From positions 1 to 38,317 of the forward strand of contig DYFO01000020.1 of the NCBI GenBank assembly GCA_020725145.1: DNA of 38,317 bases, written 5' to 3'. This stretch comes from Symbiobacterium thermophilum (GTDB lineage: Bacteria; Bacillota; Sulfobacillia; UBA995). Of this stretch, positions 17,248 to 28,602 are shown piece after piece (within the stretch, counting starts at the first letter, position 1; each line of letters opens with the position of its first letter). Both the position numbers and the translations under genes were made by a program. Below the pieces are notes generated by a model that made no database searches, was not told where the DNA came from, and worked only from the letters and a program-made list of their open reading frames with translations.

Positions 17248-18648
17248 ATGAGTAACGATGCCCGGACGCTGCCGGCCGGCCAAGCGGTTCGCGGAAGACT
17301 GCCCCTTGAGGACCTGGCCGCCGACGCCCAAAGGTTGCGCCGATCCATTCTTCAGCTAGCCTGGCCGGTGGCGGCGGAGATGCTCCTGCAGACGGTCACC
17401 CAGATCGTGGACATGATGATGGTGGCACGTTTGGGCCATCAGGCGGTGGCTGCGGTGGGGCTTTCCTTCCGCCCCATGTTCTTCGCTCTCTCGATTTTTC
17501 TCGGCGTCGGCGCCGGCACCACCGCCCTCGTGGCGCGAGCCATGGGCCGCCGCGAGCCGGACACCGCCTACCGGGTGGCACACCAGGCCGTGCTGGCGAC
17601 GGTCGGGCTGGCGAGCATCCTGGCGGCGGGGTTTTACCTCTGGGCCCCCGCCATTCAGACCTTCATGGGTGCGGGACCGGAAGTGCTGCCGCTGGGTGTC
17701 GACTACCTTCGGGCGCTGGCCTTGGGCATGGTCTTCATGTACGCCGGTATCGTCATCACCGCCGCCCTCCGGGGTGCCGGGGACAGCCACACCTCGATGC
17801 GGGTGGGGGCGCTGGCGAACGTGCTGAACGTCTTTTTGAACTACGCGCTTATCTTCGGGCACTTCGGTTTTCCCGCCCTGGGGGTCAGGGGCGCCGGCAT
17901 CGCCACCGCCGTGTCCCGCATGTTCGCAGGCCTTGTGCTGGCAGGGCTGGTCGTCGGCGGTCGCCTGGTCATCGTTCCACCGCGTCGCCTGCTGGAGTTC
18001 GACCCCGGAACCTTCATGCGGGTCATGCGGGTGGGCCTGCCGGCCACCGGCGAACGCATACTGATGAGCCTGGCGATGCTCGTCCACCTGCGCATGGTCG
18101 CCGTCGAGGGGACGGTGGCGGTGGCGGCCGCCACCATCAGCCAGAACATCGAGGAGCTGGCCTACATGCCTTCCATCGGACTGGCGGTGGCCGCGGCCAC
18201 ACTGGTGGGGCAGTTCCTGGGGCACGGGCGGCCCGATGCCGCCGAGCGCTCGGGCTGGGAATGTGTCCGGGTAGGCGTGATCTTCATGGGAGCGATGGGG
18301 GCCCTGTTCGCGATCTGGCCGGGCCTGTGGCTGGCGCTTTATGCGCCGTCGCCCGAACTTGCCCCGCTGGCGCGAACCCTGGTGCGGCTGATGGGTCTTG
18401 GCCAGCCGTTCGTGGCCGTCGCCTTCGTGCTTGCGGGAGGATTGCGCGGGGCCGGTGACACGCTGTCGGTGATGGGGGCGACGGCCTTCGGCATGTGGGC
18501 GGTGCGCCTGAGTCTGACCGCGGTCTTCATGGCCCGGGGATGGGGGACGGCAGGCGCGTGGGCGGCGATGCTGGTGGACTCCGCGGTGCGGGCGGCGGTG
18601 ATGGCCTGGCTGTTTTCCCGTGGGAGATGGAAGCGGATAAGGCTGTAG
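17248..18648 (+). CDS. MATE family efflux transporter
   Basis: 12-TM protein with LAWPVAAEMLLQTVTQIVDMMMVARLGHQAVAAVGLS and second-half repeat ALRGAGDSHTSM / GGLRGAGDTLSVM. Confidence 0.94.
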   Translation: MSNDARTLPAGQAVRGRLPLEDLAADAQRLRRSILQLAWPVAAEMLLQTVTQIVDMMMVARLGHQAVAAVGLSFRPMFFALSIFLGVGAGTTALVARAMGRREPDTAYRVAHQAVLATVGLASILAAGFYLWAPAIQTFMGAGPEVLPLGVDYLRALALGMVFMYAGIVITAALRGAGDSHTSMRVGALANVLNVFLNYALIFGHFGFPALGVRGAGIATAVSRMFAGLVLAGLVVGGRLVIVPPRRLLEFDPGTFMRVMRVGLPATGERILMSLAMLVHLRMVAVEGTVAVAAATISQNIEELAYMPSIGLAVAAATLVGQFLGHGRPDAAERSGWECVRVGVIFMGAMGALFAIWPGLWLALYAPSPELAPLARTLVRLMGLGQPFVAVAFVLAGGLRGAGDTLSVMGATAFGMWAVRLSLTAVFMARGWGTAGAWAAMLVDSAVRAAVMAWLFSRGRWKRIRL

Positions 18649-18709
18649 AAGGTGAAGTCCTCCGCCGTGCAGTAATGGGAGGGACGGACCCGGGAGGAGG
18701 CGACCTCGA

Positions 18710-19507
18710 CTGAACTGGAAAGGCAGACGGGTACTAATTACCGGGGCTTCCCGGGGGATCGGTCGCAGCCTGGCGCTGTGCCTGGCCCGGCGGGGGGCGC
18801 GGCTGGCCCTGTGCGCCCGATCGGTTGACGACCTCCTCGCGGTCGCCCGGACTGCCCGCGAACTCGGCGCGGAGGCCGTGCCCGTCCCCGGCGACGTTAC
18901 CGATCCCGCGTGGGTGCGGCAAGTGGTCGGGACGGTCGTGGAGACCCTGGGCGGCCTGGACGTACTGGTGAACAATGCCGGAGTGGGTCTCCGGGCACCG
19001 GTTGCCCGGCTCTCGCCCGACGATCTCCACCGGGTGCTGGCCGTGAACCTGCTGGGACCGCTTCACTGCACTCAGGAGGTGCTACCCTACTTCCGCCGGC
19101 AGGGCGAAGGCCTCGTGATCAACATATCCTCGCTGGCAGGGGTTTTGCCCGTTCCCTTCCTCGGTGGCTACTCGGCCAGCAAGCATGCGCTGGTGGCGCT
19201 CTTCCGCTGCCTGCGGGCGGAGCTGCGGGCGGACGGGGTACGGGTGATGCTTGTGCACCCGGGCTCGGTGGACACCGATTTCCGCCGGCACGCCCTCGGG
19301 TTACCGTACCCGGAGCGCCGACGGTCATCCCGGGTCGGTGCCGACCGCGTCGCTGAAGTGGTGGCCCGGGCAGCCGAAGCGGGACGGGAAGAGGTGTTCA
19401 CGGCCTGGTCCGATCGCGCCCTGCTGACGGTGGCCCGTGTTGTCCCCCGCCTGGCCGAGCGCGTTCTGCTCCGGCGATACGGACCGGATCCGGCCGAGGA
19501 CCGCTAG
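18710..19507 (+). CDS. SDR family oxidoreductase (probable CTG start)
   Basis: NWKGRRVLITGASRGIGRSLALCLARRGARLALCARS (18713 onwards), NNAG, YSASKHALVALFRCLRAEL; no ATG/GTG/TTG in frame between the stop at 18653 and GTG 18878; GGGAGGAGG lies 9 nt before CTG. Confidence 0.85.
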   Translation: MNWKGRRVLITGASRGIGRSLALCLARRGARLALCARSVDDLLAVARTARELGAEAVPVPGDVTDPAWVRQVVGTVVETLGGLDVLVNNAGVGLRAPVARLSPDDLHRVLAVNLLGPLHCTQEVLPYFRRQGEGLVINISSLAGVLPVPFLGGYSASKHALVALFRCLRAELRADGVRVMLVHPGSVDTDFRRHALGLPYPERRRSSRVGADRVAEVVARAAEAGREEVFTAWSDRALLTVARVVPRLAERVLLRRYGPDPAEDR

Positions 19508-19530
19508 CGCGCAACGAGAGGATCGACCCC

Positions 19531-20730
19531 ATGCTGACACGCTATCGCGATGCACTTTCCGACCTCAATCCGGAGATCCGGCTGTTGCTCATCACCACGG
19601 CCGTGGCCGCGTTGGGCTGGGGCGTCACCGATCTCCTCACCAACCTGTACCTCCTGCGTGCGGGGCACAGCGAAGGCACCGTGGGCATACTGGTGTCCAT
19701 CGGCGCCCTGGTGATGGCGGCGACCGCCGTGCCGCTGGGGATCGTGGTGGACCGTCATTCGCGGCGGCTGGCAGTGTGGCTAGGAGTCGGGTTATCGGGG
19801 GCAGGAACGCTCGTCATCGTCCTGGCGCAGAGCGTCGGCGCGCTTTACCTGGGAGCGGCGGTCGGGGGAGTGGCGGCCGCGCTGCTGACGGTAGGGGTTC
19901 CCGCCTTCGTGGCCGAACACACGGCGCCGCGGGTGCGGGCCTACGCCTTCACGCTGCTTTCTGTGGTTCACCTGGTCATGGCCACCGTCGGTCAGCTCGG
20001 TGGCGGGTTGCTACCCGAAGCACTGGGTGGCGGGGTGGGCGGTTACCGTGTGGCCTTGCTGCTCGGCGTGGGGTTCCTGGCGGTTGCCGCCGCAGGACGT
20101 TACCGGTTGCGCGACGCCCCCCGCGACGAGCCGACCGGACAGGGCCAACTCGGCAAGATCGCACACTGGCCGGTGGTGCTGCACTCCGCCGGCTCCAACC
20201 TCCTGATCGGCGTGGGGGCAGGGCTTTTCATCCCCTTCTTCAACGTCGTCTACCGCGTCCGTTACGGGCTGGATCCGGCCACCATCGGCTGGGTGTTCGC
20301 GGTACAGAGCCTGCTGATGTTGTTTGCGGTGATGCTGGCACCGGTGCTGTCCGAGCGGCGGGGCACCGTCAACACCACGACGGGCGCGTGGCTGCTGTCG
20401 GTGGCGTTTCTCCTGCTCATGTGGTGGGCGCCCGACCCCTGGTGGTTCACCGCGGGGTTTTGGATCCGAGGGACGCTGATGTTCTCGATCCAGCCCTTGC
20501 TGGACAGCTTTCGACAGGGATTGCTCAGTCCAGGCGAGCGGGCCACTGCTTCCAGCCTGTTCGGCATGACCTGGCACGTGGGATGGGCGGTGGGCGCGGC
20601 GGTTGGCGGCCAGCTCCTGGCACAGGGCCTGTACCAGGCACCTTTCATCGCGGCGACCGTGTTCTACCTGGCGTCAGGCCTATGGTTCTATGCGGCCTTC
20701 CGAAGGTCAGAGGAGTCGGCGGCTCAGTAA
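19531..20730 (+). CDS. MFS transporter
   Basis: Multi-TM protein with GVTDLLTNLYLLRAGHSEGTVGILVSIGALVMAATAVPLGIVVDRHSRR loop motif. Confidence 0.9.
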   Translation: MLTRYRDALSDLNPEIRLLLITTAVAALGWGVTDLLTNLYLLRAGHSEGTVGILVSIGALVMAATAVPLGIVVDRHSRRLAVWLGVGLSGAGTLVIVLAQSVGALYLGAAVGGVAAALLTVGVPAFVAEHTAPRVRAYAFTLLSVVHLVMATVGQLGGGLLPEALGGGVGGYRVALLLGVGFLAVAAAGRYRLRDAPRDEPTGQGQLGKIAHWPVVLHSAGSNLLIGVGAGLFIPFFNVVYRVRYGLDPATIGWVFAVQSLLMLFAVMLAPVLSERRGTVNTTTGAWLLSVAFLLLMWWAPDPWWFTAGFWIRGTLMFSIQPLLDSFRQGLLSPGERATASSLFGMTWHVGWAVGAAVGGQLLAQGLYQAPFIAATVFYLASGLWFYAAFRRSEESAAQ

Positions 20731-21513
20731 TGACCCAGCAAGCCGCGGCGCATGGCGGTCCGCTCACAATGACGGTAGGCCCAAGACCCGGCCAACAACC
20801 ACAGCGCGGTCACCCCAAGAAGGGCCGGAGCCGATGGCTGCCGCCAGAGCGGCACCCCGTGCACCAGACTCTGGTGGGCGGCTCGGGTGCTGAGTACGAA
20901 GGGCAGGGCCCCGAGCAGCCAATTGCCGGGTACCGCGGCCAGACCGATGAGCCCGGCGATCAGGAACTGCATGATCTGGAAAGAAGCTTCGATGCGCTTG
21001 TAAAGAAGCGCCAGTCCTCCCAGCGCCAGTCCCAGGCTCCAGGCCTGCAGGATGGTGAGCATGGCCAGCGGCACCAGGGTGAACAGGTCGACCCTGAAGG
21101 CGCGTCCCGTGAACAGCACGCCGAAAGTGATGGGCAGGCAGGCGAAGATCAGGGGAAAGGTCAGGTCGCCGAGCAGGCGGCCGAGCGCCACCCAGCGAAA
21201 CCCCCAGGGGCTCAAGTACAGCTGCTCCAGCGTTCCCGTCTGTGCCTCGAAGACCAGGCCGTAGGCCCAAGACTGGTAGGAAAGCACCGCCAGCGTCCAG
21301 ATGAGCAGGCCAACCACCATGCCCTCGAGGCTGGGGCCCAGGGTGATGCCCTCGGCTGCCGCCAGTCCGCGCATGCCGCCGAGTATGACCCCAAAGAGCA
21401 GGGTGAAGGTGATCGCCGACGAGGCGAGGTTGAAGGCGTAGCGGCGATACTCCACCAGGACCTTCCATATCACGCCCCGAAGCACGTGCCAGGGGCTGCG
21501 GTCCTTCTCCTCC

Positions 21514-21521
<8 letters not shown>
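20724..21521 (-). CDS. ABC transporter permease
   Basis: ABC-2-like permease with ~6 TM segments and EAQTGTLEQLYLSPWGFRWVALGRLLGD; TTG start at 21521 with GGAAGG RBS, overlapping the ATPase gene. Confidence 0.87.
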
Positions 21522-22479
<958 letters not shown>

Positions 22480-22526
22480 TCACCAAAACCACCAAGTTCG
22501 ACCTGGCGCCACCGGTGTCCTTCCGC

Positions 22527-24140
22527 TCAGTCACTCAGGAAAAACCGGGGCGGTGTCGGCTCACGCTCCACATTAAAGGTGATCGTGATCGTACGGGTGC
22601 GGCCGGGCATGGAGCCGGTCACCAACACGGAGCGGCGTCCGGCCAGCCAGTCGGAAAGGACGGGGAAAGGGACGGCCCAGCGACCCGACGTCGCGTCGGC
22701 GCCCAGGGAAAGCTCCGGCAGGCCGTCAACGGCGGCGGTCACGGCGGTTGCCGGAAAGCCCACTTCTGCCCACAGGACGGCCGTGGAACCGGCGCGGGCG
22801 GGGTCGGGGACGACCCAGGCCACGAGCGGAAGCGGCTGGTACACAATACAGGCGAGGCGGGCCGTACGTTCGGTACGGCCAAATCCCGCCTGCAGTACGA
22901 CGTGCAGGGTGCCGTCGGGGAAATCGAGCGGAACCGCAAAGCTTCCCTGCCACCACTGGCAGTCGGAGGCAGCGCTGCCGGGAGCCAGGTCAAGCCGGGC
23001 GCCGCTCGGGAGGTGGCCGATGACCCACAGCGCTCCGCCGGTGGTCCCCGCGTTGACCTTCACCGTGTGCCCCGGGCCTGCGAGCGACGGCTCGAGGCTC
23101 CCCCAAAGCCTGGCCTGCTCCAACCGCACGGGATGCATGGGCGCACGGTGCACATGGTTACCGGCGTCGACCGCGTAGCCGCCGAGGTAGTAGGTACCGT
23201 CGGGTAGCACGTTGCCGAGGTTGTCCTGTCCGTTCCACAGCAAAAACCCCGGGGGTTGGCCGGTCCCCTGGCCCAGGGTGCGGAGGACGTGCCCGGAGTA
23301 GTCGGTCACGTTGATCTCCCAAGCCCGAATGCTGCGGTTTCGAAGGGTCTGCACGGTGACCACGGTGAAATCGTCAACCCCGTCGCCGTCCGGTGAGAAG
23401 GGGTTGGGTGCGGCGGTGAGTACAAGCAGACAGGAGCGGAACACGACGGTTGCAGCTTCCGCCCGCGTCATGGAGCTTTGTGGCCGTACCGTGCCGTCAG
23501 GGTAGCCGACGATTATCCGGAGTTTGATGGCCGCGGCCATCTCGGGCCAGCACCACTGACTGACGCTGAACCCGTCTATGAAGCGGCCAAGGAGCGTTCG
23601 CACCTCCTCGGGACCAAGCCCATGGGCGTAGTCCCTCAGCCCCAGTCCTCTGATCAAAATGGCCACCGCTTCCTCCCTGGTGATGGACTGGGCAGGGCGG
23701 AAGTATCCTCCCGGGTAACCGGTGACCAGTCCGGCAAGCCGGGCCGCGTCGATGAAGGGCTGACCGTTCTTGCCGGGATAGGTCTCATATCCCGGAGGTA
23801 CGTCCAGGAAACCCGTCTGTCCCGGGGCCGGGGTGAGCCGGAAAGCCTTGGCCAAAAGCATGGCGTACTGCCCGCGGTCAATGAGCTTGTCCGGATGGAA
23901 CCGTGACTGCCACTCGCGACTCAGGCCCCAGCCCGGCGACCAGGTGAGCACTTCCTCCAGGCTGCCGTCGGCAACTCTTTCCTCCCACAGACACCTTATG
24001 TATTCCTCCGCCCAATGCTGGGCAACGTCACGATACCAGGGGTCTGCCGCACCCACCGGCGAGGCCACGAGTGCGAGCAACACCAGTCCCGAGATGACCG
24101 CCCGCCGGCGTGGAATGTGCCTTCGGCCGTCGTGGGTCAT
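22527..24140 (-). CDS. Secreted S-layer homology (SLH) domain protein with FlgD-like Ig region
   Basis: Signal peptide after ATG 24140 (RBS GGGAGG); SLH repeats (FIDAARLAGLVTGYPGGYFRPAQSITREEAVAIL; IKLRIIVGYPDGTVRPQSSMTRAEAATVV); NPFSPDGDGVDDFTV...LWNGQDNLGNVLPDGTYYL. Confidence 0.9.
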   Translation of the reverse strand: MTHDGRRHIPRRRAVISGLVLLALVASPVGAADPWYRDVAQHWAEEYIRCLWEERVADGSLEEVLTWSPGWGLSREWQSRFHPDKLIDRGQYAMLLAKAFRLTPAPGQTGFLDVPPGYETYPGKNGQPFIDAARLAGLVTGYPGGYFRPAQSITREEAVAILIRGLGLRDYAHGLGPEEVRTLLGRFIDGFSVSQWCWPEMAAAIKLRIIVGYPDGTVRPQSSMTRAEAATVVFRSCLLVLTAAPNPFSPDGDGVDDFTVVTVQTLRNRSIRAWEINVTDYSGHVLRTLGQGTGQPPGFLLWNGQDNLGNVLPDGTYYLGGYAVDAGNHVHRAPMHPVRLEQARLWGSLEPSLAGPGHTVKVNAGTTGGALWVIGHLPSGARLDLAPGSAASDCQWWQGSFAVPLDFPDGTLHVVLQAGFGRTERTARLACIVYQPLPLVAWVVPDPARAGSTAVLWAEVGFPATAVTAAVDGLPELSLGADATSGRWAVPFPVLSDWLAGRRSVLVTGSMPGRTRTITITFNVEREPTPPRFFLSD

Positions 24141-24296
24141 GCCGTTCCTCCCTTCTCCTGCGGCCGGGCCTTGTTTGCCGCGGCACCTCAGGGTTCCTTC
24201 AACGACCCAGGTCAGCTGGTGGCATACGCTCGACAAGTCTTGACCCGCACTGACCCAAGGACACGTCCGGTCCCGCTGCCCGTCGACGGATCTCCT

Positions 24297-24325
24297 TTGA
24301 CCGGTGCCACGTCCCCGGGTACAAT
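24297..24325 (+). promoter_or_regulatory. Sigma-A-type promoter of the tad operon
   Basis: TTGACC - 17 nt - TACAAT, ending 32 nt before GTG at 24358. Confidence 0.75.
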
Positions 24326-24357
24326 GGGACCCACTGGAAGGAACTGGGGGGACTGCC

Positions 24358-25083
24358 GTGCGCAACCGTCGACTCCTCATCCTGACCATCCTGATAGCCG
24401 GCGCTACCGGGTTTGCCCTATACCAGTATCTTTCAGGTCTCGATCGACGGGTGAGCGTGGTGGTCGCCGCGGTGCCGCTGAAAGAACTAACGGTGCTTGA
24501 ACCATCCATGCTCAGGGTCCTGAGCATTCCGGCCGGAGGGGTGCATCCACGGGCCACGAGTGCGCCCGAGACACTCGTCGGCAAGGTGGTGCTGGTTCCG
24601 ATGGAAGTGGGCCAGCAGATCCTGGTGACTCAGGTCCGCGAACGCGGCTCCCTCGGTGGGGTTAGCCGCTACGCGGCCGCCCTTGACCCCGGTGAACGGG
24701 CCATGATGATCCCCACCACGCTGGCACGTGGGGTGGGGGGCGGGTTGACTGCAGGGGATCGCGTGGACGTCATCTTCGTTGCCGACGAGTTGAAGCTGGG
24801 CTGTTCCTTTTCGCGCGTTCTACTGCAGGCGGTGAGGGTCCTGGACGTCAGAGGCGACCGCGGGCAGCCGATAAGCTCGGAACGCGACGGGATGCCGGCA
24901 GGCGTCGTGGTAGCCGTAAGCCTCGACGATGCCGAACGTCTGGCATTCGCCCTCGAGAACGGTCAGCTATACCTGGTAAGCAGTGGCGGACGCCGTGAAC
25001 CGGAGTTCAAGACCCCCGGCGCTTGCTTTGAGACGCTCTTTCGGGACGACTGGTGGGTGCCTGAGGGCGTGAACTCCCACTAG
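24358..25083 (+). CDS. cpaB: Flp pilus assembly protein CpaB (SAF domain)
   Basis: N-terminal TM, then VVVAAVPLKELTVLEPSMLRVLSIPAGGVHPRATSAPETLVGKVVLVPMEVGQQILVTQV; first gene of the tad cluster. Confidence 0.88.
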   Translation: MRNRRLLILTILIAGATGFALYQYLSGLDRRVSVVVAAVPLKELTVLEPSMLRVLSIPAGGVHPRATSAPETLVGKVVLVPMEVGQQILVTQVRERGSLGGVSRYAAALDPGERAMMIPTTLARGVGGGLTAGDRVDVIFVADELKLGCSFSRVLLQAVRVLDVRGDRGQPISSERDGMPAGVVVAVSLDDAERLAFALENGQLYLVSSGGRREPEFKTPGACFETLFRDDWWVPEGVNSH

Positions 25084-25105
25084 CGAAGTAAGGAGGGAGT
25101 CGGTT

Positions 25106-26389
25106 TTGCCCAGACGCGCGATCGGCCGGCGGTCAGACCCGTCCCGGCCTTTGCGGGTGTTCGTAGCGGCGTCGGACCCGAGCGTGGTGGAAGCGGTACT
25201 GGCAAACCCGGCGTACGAGCTGGCAGGCCACGTGCAACATGTGGAACATTGCCTGCCCATTGTGGGCGAACTGGACGTCGATGCGCTGGTGGTGGCAGAC
25301 GAGGGCGATGATACCGTGGCGCTCGCACGCCACCTGAGGCTGATCTACCCTCGCCTGGCGCTGACCCTGCTCGTGGCCGCCGACCTGTCCCCGTCTGTCG
25401 CCGCCGGCCTGGAGAGGGCTGGGGTGAACGTGGTAAGGGAGTTGTCTTCACACTTCGGGGAAGTGGCGGCGAGCGCACTCCCCGGGCCGGCACCACCCCG
25501 CACGCAGGCCGACGGGGCCGCCTCGCCTCGTAGGTGGCTCTCGGGTCAACGTGGGCAGGAACGGCCCACACCCTCCATCCTGACGCAGCAGGTGGTGGCG
25601 GTGTGCAGTCCAAAGGGCGGTGTGGGGAAGACGCTACTTGCCACCAACCTTGCGGTGGCGGTGGCCACCCGCACACCCGCGCGCACGGTTCTCGTGGATC
25701 TCGACCTGGCTTCCAGTGATGTGGGAGTTCACCTGGACTTGTTGGAAGGGCCCACGATCGTAGACCTCCTCCCGTATCTACCGGAGGTGGGCTCTGCCGA
25801 CCTGCGGCGCTTTGTCATGACCCATCGAGCCTCGGGCCTTGACGTCCTGCTGGGCCCGGCGCGCCCGGAGCTGGCGGGCCTTGTGAAGACCGAACACCTC
25901 CGTAGGATACTTGACTGGCTCAGGCGCGAGTACCACTTCGTTTTCCTGGATACGCCCCCGGACACCAGCAGCGACCTCGTCTGCGAATGTCTTGAGGCGG
26001 CGTCCAGGATCCTTCTCGTCACCACCACCGACGCGGCGTCACTCCGCCAGGCTCGGGTGATGGTCGACGTCCTCGATCGTCTGGGCACCGGCAAGGAGCG
26101 CGTGCTGCTGGTGGTCAACCAGCTTCACGAGGGTAGCCCGGTAACCCTCCGGGAAGTGCAGAGTTTCCTGGGGTTGAGTACGGTGTTCGGGTTGGTGACC
26201 GACCGTCGCCTGGCCGAAGGGGCGGTGTTTGAGGGCAAGCCGCTGGTGTTGCAGCCATCCGACCACCCGCTGGTCGTTTCTCTCCTGGAGGTAGCCGCAG
26301 CGTTGTGTCCGGGAATGCAACTGCCGGCCGACGGACGGCTGACACGGCCAAGAGGAGTCCTTGGCTGGCTGAAAAGGGTACTGCCATGA
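25106..26389 (+). CDS. cpaE: CpaE/TadZ-like protein (receiver-like + MinD-like ATPase)
   Basis: AVCSPKGGVGKTLLATNLAVAVATRTPARTVLVDLDLASSDVGVHLDL; position before tadA. Confidence 0.92.
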   Translation: MPRRAIGRRSDPSRPLRVFVAASDPSVVEAVLANPAYELAGHVQHVEHCLPIVGELDVDALVVADEGDDTVALARHLRLIYPRLALTLLVAADLSPSVAAGLERAGVNVVRELSSHFGEVAASALPGPAPPRTQADGAASPRRWLSGQRGQERPTPSILTQQVVAVCSPKGGVGKTLLATNLAVAVATRTPARTVLVDLDLASSDVGVHLDLLEGPTIVDLLPYLPEVGSADLRRFVMTHRASGLDVLLGPARPELAGLVKTEHLRRILDWLRREYHFVFLDTPPDTSSDLVCECLEAASRILLVTTTDAASLRQARVMVDVLDRLGTGKERVLLVVNQLHEGSPVTLREVQSFLGLSTVFGLVTDRRLAEGAVFEGKPLVLQPSDHPLVVSLLEVAAALCPGMQLPADGRLTRPRGVLGWLKRVLP

Positions 26390-27726
26390 CCGATGTTCCA
26401 GAAGAACGGCTGGCGCGTTTCGATCCGGCGGCCAAGACGGCCCAGACCGGTGACCTGGCCGTAACGCAGCTCGTTCCTGAAGGCCTGTTGGAGAGAGTCC
26501 GTGCCCTCATGGTGGAGCGCCACCGCGATCTCCTGGAAGCTTCACAGGACGGCCGCCGGCGCCGTGAACAGCTGCGTACCGCAGTGGGTCGCCTCCTGCT
26601 GGAAACCGGCTTGGGAAGCCACAGGCTTACCCGCGACGGCCTGGTCGACCGCCTTGTGGACTACCTGGTTGGCTACGGCCCTTTGGAACCGCTCCTGGCC
26701 GATCCCACGGTAACCGAGATCATGGTGAACGGTCCCGATATGGTCTATGTGGAGCGAGGCGGCCGCATCGAGCCGGTAGGGGTCAGGTTCAGGGACGAGC
26801 AACACCTCGAAGACGTCATCGCCCGCATAGTTGCCCCACTGGGGCGGCGCATCGACTACTCACTGCCCTTCGTCGACGCTCGGTTGCCGGATGGGTCGCG
26901 GGTGCATGCCATCATCCGCCCGCTGGCCGTGAGAGGTCCGGCGCTGACCATAAGGAAGTTCGCCCGACGCCCGCTCACCGCCGGCGACCTGGTCCGAAAC
27001 GGTACGCTCAGCGAGGAGATGGCAGACTTCCTGTCCTTAGCCGTGCGAGGTCGTTGCAACCTGTTAATATCGGGCGGGGCAGGATCGGGGAAGACCACAA
27101 CGCTCAACGTGCTGTCGGCCTTCATCCCCGACGGAATGGAGCGCATCGTCACCATTGAAGACGCGGCCGAGCTTCAGCTCGACCAGCAGCACGTGGTGGC
27201 CCTCGAAAGCAGGCCTCCCAACCTCGAGGGAAAGGGGGAGATCACCGTACGCATGCTGCTGCGGAACGCCCTGCGTATGCGTCCCGACCGGATAATCATC
27301 GGCGAATGCCGTGGTGGTGAGGCATTTGACCTGTTGCAGGCGATGAACACCGGTCACGAGGGGTGCATGTCTACGATTCACGCTAACAGCTGCGCTGATG
27401 CGCTCGTGCGCCTGGAGAACATGGTGCTGATGGCCGGGGAGAGTCTGCCGCATGAAGCGGTACGTGCGCAGGTCCGTGCAGGGGTTGACATAGTCGTTCA
27501 CCAGGCGCGCTTCCGAGACGGCACCCGCCGCATCACGGAAATCGCCCTTGCCCGGGCCGACGGGAAAGAGGGGACGGTGACCATCTTTCGGTGGAACCCC
27601 GAGAGGGCCGGCTTTGAGCGTGTCGGCAACTCGCTGCCGCCACGCTTGCTGGCACGCCTGCGTCAGAACGGACTTAGCGCACCTGCCTGGCTGGCGACCG
27701 GCGGGGAACAGGAGGTGCCCCGGTGA
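26386..27726 (+). CDS. tadA: CpaF/TadA secretion ATPase
   Basis: [103 protein letters not shown] overlap with cpaE. Confidence 0.97.
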   Translation: MTDVPEERLARFDPAAKTAQTGDLAVTQLVPEGLLERVRALMVERHRDLLEASQDGRRRREQLRTAVGRLLLETGLGSHRLTRDGLVDRLVDYLVGYGPLEPLLADPTVTEIMVNGPDMVYVERGGRIEPVGVRFRDEQHLEDVIARIVAPLGRRIDYSLPFVDARLPDGSRVHAIIRPLAVRGPALTIRKFARRPLTAGDLVRNGTLSEEMADFLSLAVRGRCNLLISGGAGSGKTTTLNVLSAFIPDGMERIVTIEDAAELQLDQQHVVALESRPPNLEGKGEITVRMLLRNALRMRPDRIIIGECRGGEAFDLLQAMNTGHEGCMSTIHANSCADALVRLENMVLMAGESLPHEAVRAQVRAGVDIVVHQARFRDGTRRITEIALARADGKEGTVTIFRWNPERAGFERVGNSLPPRLLARLRQNGLSAPAWLATGGEQEVPR

Positions 27727-28589
27727 CGGGTTGGGGAGCCGAACACCTCGATCGCCTGCTCATATGCATCGGGGCCGCCTCGGCGATGGCCTCCGCCGTG
27801 ATGTTGCTAACCCGTCAGGGCCTGGGCTTCGGCATCACTGCTCGACGGCTGGCAAATATGGTTCCTCGGGTTACCCACGCCGGGAAGCCGTCAGGGCTGC
27901 TCTCAAAGGTGATTCCCACGATGGCGACCGCGGCCGGAGGCCTGGTCTTGGGGATGGCGGCCGGGGGTGTGGCCGGAGCGGCTGTCGGGACCTGTCTGGC
28001 CTCATGGGCGAGGGGGCACTACCTCAGGCATAAGCAAGCTGCCCGCATCCGTGCTTTTCAAGAAGCGTTCCCCAACGCCTTGCTGGCGCTGGGTGCCTGC
28101 TTGCGCTCCGGGCAGAGCCTGCTTCAGGCCATCGAAGCCCTCACGGCCGAAGGAGACGGACCCGTCGTCCGGGCACTGCAGGGCGTGCTCGACGAGTACC
28201 GGACAGGCGTGCCACTGCTCACAGCCCTGGGCCGATTGGAGGGAGATTTCCCCGGGGAGGAAGTCCGCTATTTTTTGCAGGCGCTTGAGGCCCATCGCCT
28301 GAGCGGTGGCAACCTGGCCGAGGTGCTCGCCGGCGCCGCGACCGCCCTGCACGAACGTAGGATGTTGGTGGGGGAATTCGAGGCCAAGACCCAGGAAGCC
28401 CGTGTGTCAGCTCGTGTGCTGCTCGCCCTTCCCGTGGTCCTTGGGCTTTACTTTGCGTGGGCCAACCCGGAGATGCTTCGCCCGCTGTGGGAGACCACAA
28501 CCGGCCGGCTAGGGGCCGCCTACGGCTTGGCGTCCTGGTTGATCGGACGCGAGCTGATGGCCCGGATGGTCCGAACGCTCGAGCTCTGA
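27723..28589 (+). CDS. tadB: Flp pilus assembly protein TadB (type II secretion F family)
   Basis: FQEAFPNALLALGACLRSGQSLLQAIEALTAEG...VRYFLQALEAHRLSGGNLAEVLAGAATALHERR; GTGA overlap with tadA. Confidence 0.92.
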   Translation: MTGWGAEHLDRLLICIGAASAMASAVMLLTRQGLGFGITARRLANMVPRVTHAGKPSGLLSKVIPTMATAAGGLVLGMAAGGVAGAAVGTCLASWARGHYLRHKQAARIRAFQEAFPNALLALGACLRSGQSLLQAIEALTAEGDGPVVRALQGVLDEYRTGVPLLTALGRLEGDFPGEEVRYFLQALEAHRLSGGNLAEVLAGAATALHERRMLVGEFEAKTQEARVSARVLLALPVVLGLYFAWANPEMLRPLWETTTGRLGAAYGLASWLIGRELMARMVRTLEL

Positions 28590-28602
28590 AGGAGGGGATC
28601 AG

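Noticed and set aside
17356-18975. 539-aa minus-strand ORF
   Set aside because: Antisense to the MATE transporter; H/R/G/Q-rich composition is a GC artefact.
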